Shown in pieces: positions 46,712 through 55,508 of a stretch of DNA of 64,000 nucleotides (positions are counted from its first letter, which is position 1; every line of letters begins with the position of its first letter). Location of the stretch: the NCBI GenBank assembly GCA_947627725.1, contig CANQXE010000006.1:53017-117016 (forward strand), read 5' to 3'. The translations under genes and the position numbers were made by a program. Under the pieces are notes generated by a model that searched no databases, had not been told where the DNA came from, and was given only the letters and a program-made list of their open reading frames with translations. The DNA comes from an uncultured Clostridia bacterium (GTDB taxonomy: Bacteria; Bacillota; Clostridia; Oscillospirales; Acutalibacteraceae).

Positions 46712-47867
46712 AAAAACAGAAAATATAAAATTAAAGCTTGTCAGTATGAGGAACTTTATATTCCTTCATATTTGGTCGCTTTTTCATCCGATTGAAAAAA
46801 AAGTTCTGTTTTCAAGCTTCGGAGGAAAAGAATATTCTGAAGACCCAAGGGCAATTTCAGAGAAGCTCCACGATTTATTTCCCGACTACAAAATAGTTTG
46901 GTCATTTACCGATAAAAACACAGACAATTTTTTAATCCCCGATTATGTCAAAAAAGTCGGTACAAAATTTGAATATTTAAAGGAATTTTCAACATCTGCC
47001 GCAATGGTAACAACAAACGCTATTAATGCAGGAACTTATAAAAGAAAGGGTCAGTTTATAGTACAGACCTGGCATGGCGACAGAGGCTTTAAAAGATGCC
47101 TGTATGAATCTTTGAAGGATTTGGGAATAAAACGTGCGGTTAAAATTACAGACAATAAAGTAACCGATATATGCGTTGCCGCTTCAGATTACGGCGAAAG
47201 CGTTTACAGAAACGCATTCAGGTATAACGGTGAAATATTAAAAATCGGTATGCCGAGAAATGATAAATTATTGAATAATAATGAAAAAGAAATAAATCTA
47301 ATAAAAACTTATCTGAATATTTCTCCCGATAAAAAAATTCTTTTGTACGCTCCTACATTCAGGGATAATACCAAAAGCAATCAAAATCCTCTTATAGATA
47401 TCAGTTTAACACTTGAAGAACTGAATAACAAAGGTGGAGACTGGATATGTATTGTAAGAGCACACTCTGCATCAAACGGAATTAATATACCCAATGACAA
47501 TATTATTAATGCCTCAAAATATCCCGATATGGCTGATTTACTTTTAATATCTGATATGCTCATTACCGACTATTCCTCATGCGCCGGTGATTTTCTGCTT
47601 AGAAAAAAGCCCGTTATTCTTGCGGCGTTTGACAAAGCTGATTACGAGAATAACTGCCGCAATTTCAGAATACCTATTGAAGAAACAGGATATTTTATTG
47701 CGTATAATCAAGACGAGCTTAACTCGATAATCCGTAATAATACTGATGAAGACTTTAAGCAAAACTGTGAACAGGTTTTGGATTTTTATAATACTGTTGA
47801 GACAGGAAAAGCAAGCGAAGAAATTTGTTACAGAATAGATAAAGCTTACCGGGACTATTTTAAATAA
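46704..47867 (+). CDS. CDP-glycerol glycerophosphotransferase-family protein
   Basis: This 387-residue protein resembles TagB/TagF: TWHGDRGFKR, GMPRNDKLL, LLYAPTFRDN, RAHSAS and DMLITDYSS. It may place glycerol phosphate or a related alditol phosphate on the polysaccharide, using CDP-glycerol. No CDP-glycerol synthase gene (tagD) is in the window, so the donor must be made elsewhere or be different. GGAG precedes GTG 46704. Confidence 0.85.
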   Translation: MNKKTENIKLKLVSMRNFIFLHIWSLFHPIEKKVLFSSFGGKEYSEDPRAISEKLHDLFPDYKIVWSFTDKNTDNFLIPDYVKKVGTKFEYLKEFSTSAAMVTTNAINAGTYKRKGQFIVQTWHGDRGFKRCLYESLKDLGIKRAVKITDNKVTDICVAASDYGESVYRNAFRYNGEILKIGMPRNDKLLNNNEKEINLIKTYLNISPDKKILLYAPTFRDNTKSNQNPLIDISLTLEELNNKGGDWICIVRAHSASNGINIPNDNIINASKYPDMADLLLISDMLITDYSSCAGDFLLRKKPVILAAFDKADYENNCRNFRIPIEETGYFIAYNQDELNSIIRNNTDEDFKQNCEQVLDFYNTVETGKASEEICYRIDKAYRDYFK

Positions 47868-47911
47868 ACATTTTAAAAAGCTCCTGCTTAACGATATAAA
47901 ATTGAAACACT

Positions 47912-48493
47912 ATGACAAAATTATTTAAAACATTATTAAGCAGTATAGAAAACTATTGTAAAGCGTACTTAGTAACCGCAATATTACTATCATTATTAAT
48001 ATTGCTTTTTTATATATTGAATTGTAAGCTTAAAAAGCGAAAAATTTTAAAAGATAAATTACTTTCTCTTTTTATTTTTTCCTTTTATACTGTGCTGATA
48101 TTTGATATAACGCTCGTAAGCAGAATAGGAAAAACCATACCGAATTTATATGATTTTTTCGGCGAATGGTCAATTTTTGACGGTGAAACGTCAATGTATG
48201 TGAATCCTAAGCCTATACTAAACATCATTCTGTTTTTACCGCTGTGTTTTCTATTATTCTTTTTTATTAAGAAATTTTTTAACAAGACATACAGCAATAA
48301 AAAACTTCTTATATATTCAACTGTCATTTCATTTTCCGTATCATTATTTATCGAGCTTACGCAGTTAATATTCAGCTTAGGAACATTTCAGATATCAGAC
48401 CTGGCATACAATACACTGGGCGGACTTGCAGGCGCGGTAATTTATATTATAATAAAAAATTTTTCAGACAAAGATGCGGTACAGATTAAATAA
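47912..48493 (+). CDS. VanZ-family membrane protein
   Basis: This 193-residue protein has four or five hydrophobic helices and the VanZ signature FIELTQLIFSLGTFQISDL followed by YNTLGGLAGAVIYI. VanZ relatives affect glycopeptide sensitivity or surface polymers, but the molecular function is not settled. It is the last gene of the operon; its 3' end forms half of the terminator. No clear ribosome binding site is seen before ATG 47912. Confidence 0.82.
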   Translation: MTKLFKTLLSSIENYCKAYLVTAILLSLLILLFYILNCKLKKRKILKDKLLSLFIFSFYTVLIFDITLVSRIGKTIPNLYDFFGEWSIFDGETSMYVNPKPILNIILFLPLCFLLFFFIKKFFNKTYSNKKLLIYSTVISFSVSLFIELTQLIFSLGTFQISDLAYNTLGGLAGAVIYIIIKNFSDKDAVQIK

Positions 48494-48512
48494 ATCTGTA
48501 CCGCATTTTATT
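48474..48512 (+). terminator. Terminator of the exopolysaccharide operon
   Basis: A perfect 14-bp stem (48474-48487 and 48493-48506) with a 5-nt loop is followed by TTTATTC. The first arm lies inside the VanZ coding sequence. Confidence 0.88.
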
Positions 48513-48708
48513 CAACTAAAATTAAACAATCCCCTTGATTTTGACAGGGTTACGCCCGCCGCAAGGGTCGTATTTTAAATTATATTACAATTAAATTTAA
48601 TAATACATTAACAGCATTTCTCAACAAAGTTAAATCTTATTGTACAAACTTACTAAAAAAATGTAAAAAAATTGTTAATTTTTTTGAATTGCGTTTGCTT
48701 AAATCTCA

Positions 48709-48737
48709 TTGACAATCTGCTCTTTATATATTATAAT
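48709..48737 (+). promoter_or_regulatory. Perfect-consensus sigma-A promoter for the giant secreted protein
   Basis: TTGACA (48709-48714), 17-bp spacer, TATAAT (48732-48737). The expected transcription start near 48745 gives a 5' UTR of about 155 nt. Confidence 0.8.
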
Positions 48738-48789
48738 TATTACGTATCATAATATAAATGGGCGTATTCTGTCTGTTTATATCGAAACT

Positions 48790-48885
48790 GCTTTGATTAA
48801 GGCATCGCATCCGACGCAAAGGATGAAGGTCAGGCTTCTTGCCGGGTGCTTTGTCTTTTGCTGAGGCAGATTATTAGCTTTTTTT
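48790..48885 (+). promoter_or_regulatory. Structured 5' leader, possible riboswitch or attenuator
   Basis: The leader RNA can form P1 AAGGCATC (48799-48806) with GGTGCTTT (48845-48852), 8 bp including two G-U pairs; P2 CATCC/GGATG with loop GACGCAAA (48808-48825); and P3 GGC-TTCTT-GCC (48833-48843). CTTTG repeats at 48791 and 48849 are complementary to CAAAG in the P2 loop. A weak stem (48860-48878) followed by seven T lies just before the ribosome binding site and might serve as an expression platform. No known class is confidently matched. Confidence 0.45.
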
Positions 48886-48900
48886 AAGGAGGATATTTTT

Positions 48901-51900
48901 ATGAAAGTTAAATTGACAAAGAAAATGCTTTGCGCTGTTCTTTCATTGCTTATGGTAGTGACATCATTGCCTATGGTAGCTTTTGCAGACGAAGCGGAAG
49001 AAACGGCAGCATCAACTCTTTATAATGCCATCGAGAGTTATAAAACTAAGATGAACGGCACTATTTACGAAAATATGCCTGACGCTTATGATAAATATTG
49101 CGCGGCTAGAAAATTGTACGACAAATATATGTATACTAAAGCTAAGTTTGATGGTACTATTACAGCATCAAACTTAAATGATGCAGCTTCAGAACTTACA
49201 AGGGCAACGGATGCAATGACAGAGTGGGTTCCCGGTTCCAATATAACGGAGGTACAGCCTACTCAGGAAATGACGTACAATGATAGCTACACAATCACAC
49301 ATGAATCTTATTATAATAATATTCTGTACACCGAACCCCTTCCTAACAGTTCAAAAGGTCAGGCAACCGTCGGCGGCGCGGATGTAAATATATATCATGG
49401 CAATGCCGTTGTGTATTATAACGGCGAGGATGATACTGCCGTTGTTCCCGTCGGCGTATCCACGAAAACCGCAAATCTTTACAGCGCGTATCCAAGCCAG
49501 GGTAATGGGCAGCGCAGAGATTCCAACGATATTTCCTTGGGCTATTTAGGAGGCAAGTCGGATGGACCTGACGCAATACTCGGAAACGACAACTTCTGGA
49601 TTGGCACCTGGGCAGGAGACTGTAACTTTCAATGGAGCTTTAACGCTTTTATGAATGAGCCGGGAAACAGAAGATATGCTTCAGCCGATTACAGCACAGG
49701 TTTAATGATACTTGCGGATCCTAACAGATACCAGCACGGTGAAGGCAGTAATTCATTTCTTTTCAACGGTATGAAAGTCAAAGCCTTGACAAAGGACCAG
49801 TATTCAAAGACTATAACACCTACATGGTATATTGTTGCAGGCAATACCTCAACCGAAGGCTATATCACAAATGATACTGCTAAAATCTATGTTGTAAACT
49901 ATAATGCTCTTACTCAGGCAATTGAAAGAAACAGCCAAAAGATTAGTCTCAGTATCACAAACGCATATGCCGCAGGCGGACTTAAAGATGTAATTACAGC
50001 ATTTGACAACGCAATTAAAATCAATATTTCAAACAGCGATACTTATAATTATGCTGCAAATATGGAATCTGCGGTAACAAGTGCTGCAAGTGATATTCAG
50101 TCAGCAGTTGAAGCTCTTGACAGCGCTGAAAGCAAGGCAGACCCATCTGAGTATCAGGCATTAAGAGACGCTATTGACAGTCAGAGAGCAAGATATGAAG
50201 AGAATATCGGCGATGATTTTGCGGAAATGAAAGAGCTTTATTCAAACGCTGAGCAATTTATATCAAACTATGACGCCGCTCTTGATGCTATGAATACAGC
50301 AGTTACAAGCGAGCAGGCTTATTCTGATAACGAGGACACCTTGAAAAGTGTAGCCAATGTTGCCGAAACGCTGAATACATTCCTTCTTGAAGGTGCGAAG
50401 CCGCGTGTTGACACGGTTGCTCTTGAAAACACAATTGATAACGCGCAGTATATAGTTGATAACAGCACGTTTTTTGATAAAACCGCCGCTGATGAGGCTC
50501 AGGTACAAAAAATCAAGGACGCTATAAAAACTGCTAAAGTAAGCATCTGGGGCGCGGAAGAGAATTATCCTCTTGACAGATTTGAACCTGAGGATATTGA
50601 TGATAACTTTATTCGCGTACTTACTGAAGTATCAAATATCAGAGCGACTATCGCCGGTCTTAAAATCAATGATAAAGCCAAAGTGTCATATGTTACTGAC
50701 AAAAACGGCGAAATACAATCACTTGATGATGTAAGGACTACTGCAAAAGATATTATTGATAATCATTCCGCTGATTATGCAAACAGCGCCACATTGCAGG
50801 CTACTTATGATTATACATCGGAATATTTGGCAGACTCTGCAAAAATCACGCTTTCTGAAACAGCAACGACAAGGCAGAATTATGTACGCGACTTTGTAAA
50901 TTCTTATAAGGATTTAGTTGTTACCCTGTATGACGCAATTAATTCTTTAACCCCCGCGTTTACCACGTTTATTCCCAACGGTACAATCATTAACGGCGGA
51001 ACTGCTACAGAGACACCAGTCGCACGAAAAATAGGCGGCCAAAATTATAGTTTGAACTTTAGACGATCCACAAATCAGGTCATTTTCAGAACTACTAATG
51101 ATGCTTCCGATATTCCTCTCGGTAATGTCGTTATGACAGCTAATTCCGAAATATCTAATGCCAATAATGACAGAAATATACGAAATTACCTTGATGCGTT
51201 GAATTTTGATGCAAATGATACTTGGGGAAATGATGATGCTTTAAAGAGTACTGCAAAGGCTGGTAGTTGGCCGCAGTATACACTTAGCGATGCTGATAAA
51301 AATAATCATCCGGGTAACCTTACCGCTGCTGCAAATGACGGTGCGAAATATACGGTTAAAAATATATATGTAACATCCACACAAGCGCCGCGTAAAAGTT
51401 CTGGCGCAGACGGCAACGACGCAGGTGATATTGCAGTTGATACTTTCCTTGCAAACACCGCTGAAAGCACAACTGGCGCAGGCGTTCTTGTCTTTAAAGG
51501 CGATACTCAAATGAAAGCAAATTACGTGCTTTCTCTTCCCGCTGTTTCAGATACTGCATGTACCATGACCGATTATTCATTAAACACAAATTTAGGTATG
51601 ATTTTCCATGTTAGAAATGAATCCACAGTTCAGCGTCACCACGGATACGGTTGGAATTTTGCACAATATCAACAGAGTACAACTGTAATCAATATTGCCC
51701 CGCTTCTTGACAAGATTAATGAGGCGAACGAACTGGTTTCTGACCCTTCCAAGCAATATACTTCGGATTCCCTCAGTGCATTGCTTGACGCACTCAACAC
51801 GGCTGATGATGCGTTTGCGTACTGGAAGATGAAAGTCGGATCAAGTGATGACGGAAAAGGCAACAATGAAACCACAGACACCATAATGGGCGTAATTAAC

Positions 51901-53700
51901 TCAAGATTTGAAAAGCTTGATACAGCTATTAAGAATCTTGAAGAACGCGCAGACTTTACAAGGCAGATTGACTTTAATAGTAACAGCTATAATTATACAG
52001 AAGCAAAGGACTTAGTTTTCAAAATATTAAACGGTAATATATCAGAATCTGATCCGAATTATGAAACATATTACGCACAGACTTTTTCAAAAGAATCTCT
52101 TGAAAAGTTAGTTGAATATCTTACGGGTCAAATTAGCTCAACTGAGGCACAAACGGCTAACCATGATAACTGGGAAGGCAAAGACAGATTTGAATATCTC
52201 AACTGCAACAGTGATACGGACAGATATAATGTTCCTGCAAGTGAACAGGCTAAAATCAACTGGGAAATCCGTCAGCTTTTAACTGCTGTATCTTTACATG
52301 ATGATGTTAGAAATCCGAACGGAATTCTTGAAATTGTAGACCGCTCTACTTATTCTGCCGCTGTATCTATGGCTCAAAATCTGAACGCTGACGCTTATGA
52401 TGTTGATGCTGTTAAAAAAGTTGTTGAAGAAAATCCTCTTCCAAACTATTCAGTCAGCGTAAACGGAAACCAAATTGTTTGTAATACGCAAGAAGATGTC
52501 GAAAGAGTAACAGGAGAAATAACTACCGCAGTTACCGATGCCTGGTATGAATATTCTGTTACAGTAGTTGACAAAGACGGTAATAAGTATTATCTCAAAA
52601 ACGCTGACGGAGACCTGACCGAAATAAACGGTGATGCAGAAAAGGCTGTTTTCCATTACGGCGATATAGTTAAAGTTAAAAGCTTTGATGATGGAAAGGC
52701 TGCTTTCTCAACAACAGTTATAGCAAAGGGTACAGGTAAACAAAGCGATAAGCGATTAATAACAACCGCAACTGAATATCAGTTTGACGTAAGAGGTGAC
52801 ACCGAAGTTTACGTTACATCGGCTGAATCAGATGAACATGTTAAGATTACGTTCATAGACAGCCGTGATGACAGGGCTATAGCTTTTGATTATGCGCCTA
52901 AAGGCGAGGCATATAATATGACAGAAGCTCTTGTTCCAAAATTTATGTATTATACCTTTAAAAATTTCACAGTTAAAGACGGCGAAAACGACGGCGCAGG
53001 AACAATTGTTGAAAAGGACAGTAGCTATACCTTTAAAAATGATACCGAAGTTGTTATAAACTATGAGCTTTCCGGCACTCACGAGTCCGCAGGTAAATAT
53101 GATGTTAAAGTTCTCGGAACGGACGGAAATCAAATTTCCGAAAATTCATATGACTATAATGTACGTGTAAGAGTAACTGTTGACGGCGCGGCAGCGTTTG
53201 TTGACGCTGATACTTATGAGAGCGATTCACCTGAAGTTATTGCTTACGGTGATAGTTACGCATTCTATACCTGTCAGAGTATTACATTGCGCGCTGTAGA
53301 TGAGGCATATTTAAGTCAGCATAATTTAAGCAATAATAATTATTCAGTATCAGTAATTAAAGCGCCTATAGTTGACGGCAATTCGGTACAGATTGTAGGC
53401 ACATTCGCATTCTCCGATAATGCTAAACCAAAACAATATGGAATTGTTCTTGACGCAAGCGGAAATATGGAAGGCAATTTGGATTTGAGCATGGTTAAGA
53501 ATTCATCTAAGATATATAATTTCTCCTGCTCTAAGATTATCGGTGAAAACCAGTTTGCTTCTTCTGTAACCTTCGGCACTGCACCGGAAAAATTCAGATA
53601 TGTTGCGTATGCTATATATCATTTCCGTGAGGATACAACCGGTATGGAAAGAGATGTTATTGTTTATTCACCGATTAAGACATATACTAAAGGTGTATAA
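48901..53700 (+). CDS. 1599-residue secreted protein with helical repeats
   Basis: The N-terminus has a Sec signal peptide (MKVKLTKKMLCAVLSLLM... cleaving near AFADEAEE, residue about 29-31). The remainder is rich in Asp, Asn, Thr and Ala. Long helical tracts resembling FIVAR-type modules appear around residues 380-700 and 960-1040, and beta-rich segments around 1180-1500 (YSVSVNGN, YEYSVTVVDKDGNKYY). No LPxTG, dockerin or choline/SLH anchor is recognised at its C-terminus (SPIKTYTKGV). It may bind the cell wall or polysaccharide non-covalently. AAGGAGGAT precedes ATG 48901. A 47-residue peptide gene follows at 15 bp. Confidence 0.85.
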   Translation: MKVKLTKKMLCAVLSLLMVVTSLPMVAFADEAEETAASTLYNAIESYKTKMNGTIYENMPDAYDKYCAARKLYDKYMYTKAKFDGTITASNLNDAASELTRATDAMTEWVPGSNITEVQPTQEMTYNDSYTITHESYYNNILYTEPLPNSSKGQATVGGADVNIYHGNAVVYYNGEDDTAVVPVGVSTKTANLYSAYPSQGNGQRRDSNDISLGYLGGKSDGPDAILGNDNFWIGTWAGDCNFQWSFNAFMNEPGNRRYASADYSTGLMILADPNRYQHGEGSNSFLFNGMKVKALTKDQYSKTITPTWYIVAGNTSTEGYITNDTAKIYVVNYNALTQAIERNSQKISLSITNAYAAGGLKDVITAFDNAIKINISNSDTYNYAANMESAVTSAASDIQSAVEALDSAESKADPSEYQALRDAIDSQRARYEENIGDDFAEMKELYSNAEQFISNYDAALDAMNTAVTSEQAYSDNEDTLKSVANVAETLNTFLLEGAKPRVDTVALENTIDNAQYIVDNSTFFDKTAADEAQVQKIKDAIKTAKVSIWGAEENYPLDRFEPEDIDDNFIRVLTEVSNIRATIAGLKINDKAKVSYVTDKNGEIQSLDDVRTTAKDIIDNHSADYANSATLQATYDYTSEYLADSAKITLSETATTRQNYVRDFVNSYKDLVVTLYDAINSLTPAFTTFIPNGTIINGGTATETPVARKIGGQNYSLNFRRSTNQVIFRTTNDASDIPLGNVVMTANSEISNANNDRNIRNYLDALNFDANDTWGNDDALKSTAKAGSWPQYTLSDADKNNHPGNLTAAANDGAKYTVKNIYVTSTQAPRKSSGADGNDAGDIAVDTFLANTAESTTGAGVLVFKGDTQMKANYVLSLPAVSDTACTMTDYSLNTNLGMIFHVRNESTVQRHHGYGWNFAQYQQSTTVINIAPLLDKINEANELVSDPSKQYTSDSLSALLDALNTADDAFAYWKMKVGSSDDGKGNNETTDTIMGVINSRFEKLDTAIKNLEERADFTRQIDFNSNSYNYTEAKDLVFKILNGNISESDPNYETYYAQTFSKESLEKLVEYLTGQISSTEAQTANHDNWEGKDRFEYLNCNSDTDRYNVPASEQAKINWEIRQLLTAVSLHDDVRNPNGILEIVDRSTYSAAVSMAQNLNADAYDVDAVKKVVEENPLPNYSVSVNGNQIVCNTQEDVERVTGEITTAVTDAWYEYSVTVVDKDGNKYYLKNADGDLTEINGDAEKAVFHYGDIVKVKSFDDGKAAFSTTVIAKGTGKQSDKRLITTATEYQFDVRGDTEVYVTSAESDEHVKITFIDSRDDRAIAFDYAPKGEAYNMTEALVPKFMYYTFKNFTVKDGENDGAGTIVEKDSSYTFKNDTEVVINYELSGTHESAGKYDVKVLGTDGNQISENSYDYNVRVRVTVDGAAAFVDADTYESDSPEVIAYGDSYAFYTCQSITLRAVDEAYLSQHNLSNNNYSVSVIKAPIVDGNSVQIVGTFAFSDNAKPKQYGIVLDASGNMEGNLDLSMVKNSSKIYNFSCSKIIGENQFASSVTFGTAPEKFRYVAYAIYHFREDTTGMERDVIVYSPIKTYTKGV

Positions 53701-53715
53701 AGAGGAGGTATATAT

Positions 53716-53859
53716 ATGAAAAAGAATTACGCAGAACCTGAAATTGAGATTCTTTTCCTCAATAACTCCTCGGAAAGCGGAGTATTTACTGACTCAGGTC
53801 TTGAAGGCGGAGACCACTTCGTAGTCGGAGACCCAGGTATAAGCGAACCGGAATTTTAA
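53716..53859 (+). CDS. 47-residue peptide following the giant secreted protein
   Basis: This ORF runs from ATG 53716 (preceded by AGAGGAGG) to TAA 53859. The peptide is MKKNYAEPEIEILFLNN..., then Ser/Gly/Asp-rich, ending in GDPGISEPEF. It is acidic, without cysteine or signal peptide. Short proteins with a similar Y-x-x-P-E-I-E-I start occur in gut Clostridia, from memory, without an assigned role. A strong terminator follows, so it is cotranscribed with the secreted protein. A regulatory or chaperone-like role is possible but not shown. Confidence 0.75.
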   Translation: MKKNYAEPEIEILFLNNSSESGVFTDSGLEGGDHFVVGDPGISEPEF

Positions 53860-53882
53860 TTCTGAACCGTAATTAAAAATTT

Positions 53883-53920
53883 AAAAGCAGAATTGATTTT
53901 ATGTCAATTCTGCTTTTTTT
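53883..53920 (+). terminator. Terminator after the 47-residue peptide
   Basis: Arms 53883-53896 and 53904-53917 form a 14-bp perfect stem with a 7-nt loop and a T run. The stretch 53921-54060 contains no supported ORF; it leads to the spore-protein gene, and its promoter, probably sporulation-specific, was not identified. Confidence 0.88.
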
Positions 53921-54060
53921 ATGCTTTTTTATTGTCAAAATTTTTCAATATTAAAAACAAATACACGTCACAAACTATATTTGCAAGGGTGAGAAATGAT
54001 TTTTGTTAAACAAATCTCATTTTTCATTTTTGCAATAAACAGTAAAAGAGGTGTATTCAA

Positions 54061-54315
54061 ATGTCAAGCAACAAGAATGTAGTTCCTGAGGCTAAGGAAG
54101 CTCTTAACAGATTTAAGATGGAAGCTGCTGCAGAGGTTGGTGTTAACCTTAAGAATGGTTACAATGGTGACCTTACTTCTAAGCAGGCAGGTTCAGTAGG
54201 CGGCCAGATGGTTAATATAATGTGTCCTGCACGAACAGTACATTTAACAAGGTCAAATTGGAGTAAGTCAAACCAACTACAGCATTTTACATATCAATTT
54301 AATCTGGCTGTATAA
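54061..54315 (+). pseudogene. Alpha/beta small acid-soluble spore protein gene interrupted at its 3' end
   Basis: Residues 1-50 are a clear alpha/beta SASP: NVVPEAKEALNRFKMEAA, GVNLKNGYNGDLTSKQAGSV, GGQMV. SASP binds and protects DNA in dormant spores. The normal C-terminus after GGQMV (a helical stretch like KKMIE...) is replaced by an unrelated tail beginning NIMCPARTV and ending LAV at 54315. The switch is at about 54210-54216. The start is ATG 54061 with AGAGGTG upstream. The simplest reading is that a mobile element integrated here; the tail may abolish part of the DNA-binding domain. Confidence 0.75.
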
Positions 54316-54364
54316 TTTTACTAATATTTTTATTATTTACAATATATCATTATTCATAATACAG

Positions 54365-54400
54365 TAAAAAGACATCAACAAAAAAGTTGATGTCTTTTTA
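54365..54400 (+). terminator. Terminator downstream of the interrupted SASP gene
   Basis: Arms 54365-54379 and 54386-54400 give a 15-bp perfect stem with an A6 loop; the distal arm ends in TTTTTA, followed by CTTTTT. Confidence 0.85.
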
Positions 54401-54410
54401 CTTTTTAGTA

Positions 54411-54439
54411 TTGACAAAAATTCAATCACATGTTATATT
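54411..54439 (+). promoter_or_regulatory. Sigma-A promoter for the repressor/ImmA pair
   Basis: TTGACA (54411-54416), 17-bp spacer, TATATT (54434-54439). Confidence 0.75.
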
Positions 54440-54444
54440 TAAGA

Positions 54445-54471
54445 TATTCAATGTTGGTTTATGCTTGAATA
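54445..54471. promoter_or_regulatory. Inverted repeat downstream of promoter: candidate repressor operator
   Basis: TATTCAA (54445-54451) and TTGAATA (54465-54471) form a 7-bp inverted repeat with 13-bp spacing over the transcription start region, suited to autoregulation by the XRE protein. Confidence 0.4.
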
Positions 54472-54490
54472 GCCGATTGGAGAGATGGTT

Positions 54491-54853
54491 ATGTTAACTT
54501 TATTAGGAAAAGAATTAAGAAAAATTAGAATTAACAATGATGAGATATTAAAAGACATGGCCTCAAAGTTAGGAATAACTTCTGCTTATTTATCAGCTAT
54601 TGAAAATGGAAAAAGAGAACCCACTAAAAAATTTATGGACACCTTATTTTCGATATATAACATATCGAAAAATGAACAACAAAACTTAATTCAAGCATAT
54701 CAATCAACTATTGAAAGCATAAATATCAGTTTATCTAATCAATCTAAGGAGCATAAGGATTTAGGATTGGTATTTGCAAGAAAATTTGATGGGCTTACTC
54801 AAGAGCAAATTGATAAATTAATAAAAATTCTTAACAAGGAGGAAGATAATTAG
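54491..54853 (+). CDS. XRE-family helix-turn-helix repressor (ImmR-like)
   Basis: This 120-residue regulator has an N-terminal HTH domain (GKELRKIRINNDEILKDMAS, LGITSAYLSAIENGKREPT) and a C-terminal helical part that may dimerise (FDGLTQEQIDKLIKILN). It is predicted to repress element genes, like ImmR of ICEBs1. ATG 54491 has GGAG 8 bp upstream; the ATG at 54485 is too close. Its stop overlaps the start of the metallopeptidase gene. Confidence 0.88.
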   Translation: MLTLLGKELRKIRINNDEILKDMASKLGITSAYLSAIENGKREPTKKFMDTLFSIYNISKNEQQNLIQAYQSTIESINISLSNQSKEHKDLGLVFARKFDGLTQEQIDKLIKILNKEEDN

Positions 54854-55359
54854 TGTCATCACCTATTGCTCCGCCACTTAGCAAAAATAAAATTGAACTG
54901 CTTACATTAGAAATACGAAATAAGTTTAGAATCACTGGATGCTACTTTGATATAATTAGGTTTATGGAGTTAGTAATTCCTTCGTTTGATAACACCTTTA
55001 ATTACGAATATGTCGACGAACTTCCCGAAAATGCTTATGCTTATTATGATCCTACTAATAATATCATTAAAGTTCTAAAAAGTGTATATGAAAATGCCTG
55101 TAATGGAGTAGGAAGGGATCGTTTTACAATTGCTCACGAAATAGGCCATTACTTCATACATCGAAACGGATTTTCTTTTGCACGAACAAATGGTAGCGTG
55201 CCGTTATATAGAGACCCCGAATGGCAAGCTAATACATTTGCAAGTTTTCTATTAATTCCGAAATCTCAAACAATGTTTATGAACATAGAAGAAATAGCGA
55301 ATAAATGCAAAGTTTCTCATCAAGCTGCTGAAATTGCATATAAACGCAATTGGCAATAA
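54853..55359 (+). CDS. ImmA/IrrE-family metallopeptidase
   Basis: This 168-residue protein has the zinc protease motif HEIGH (residues 95-99) in TIAHEIGHYFIHRNG and a following acidic/aromatic segment (DPEWQANTFASFLLIP) that supplies further metal and structural contacts. ImmA proteases cleave the partner XRE repressor to induce element excision or gene expression. GTG 53 with AAGGAGGAAG upstream overlaps the repressor stop by one base, which is the diagnostic ImmR-ImmA pairing. Confidence 0.9.
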   Translation: MSSPIAPPLSKNKIELLTLEIRNKFRITGCYFDIIRFMELVIPSFDNTFNYEYVDELPENAYAYYDPTNNIIKVLKSVYENACNGVGRDRFTIAHEIGHYFIHRNGFSFARTNGSVPLYRDPEWQANTFASFLLIPKSQTMFMNIEEIANKCKVSHQAAEIAYKRNWQ

Positions 55360-55362
55360 AAA

Positions 55363-55386
55363 AAGCAGTAGCTGCAACTACTGCTT
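55363..55386. terminator. Hairpin after the ImmA gene
   Basis: AAGCAGTAG (55363-55371) and CTACTGCTT (55378-55386) form a perfect 9-bp stem with a 6-nt loop directly after the ImmA stop. The T run is on the minus-strand side only, so plus-strand termination may be partial. Confidence 0.5.
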
Positions 55387-55508
55387 AGGGTTAATACAAC
55401 GGTTGAAACCCGACATACTACCCACTACATTAGTTATGTTACCACATCTAAATCATTTCGTCAAGAGGTGATTTGTGACGCCGTTGGGAAAGGAATAGGT
55501 AAATTCGT

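Noticed and set aside
48790..48855. c-di-GMP-I (GEMM) riboswitch
   Set aside because: GACGCAAAG recalls that class, but the first conserved half and the characteristic tetraloop-receptor are missing, so only an unclassified structured leader is reported.
53716..53859. Double-glycine bacteriocin leader in the 47-residue peptide
   Set aside because: A GG occurs, but the hydrophobic leader pattern before it is absent and no peptidase-ABC transporter is nearby.
55472..55495. Seven-codon frame starting GTG 55472 after GAGGTG
   Set aside because: Too short to call as a gene; it may only couple translation to the 40-residue ORF.
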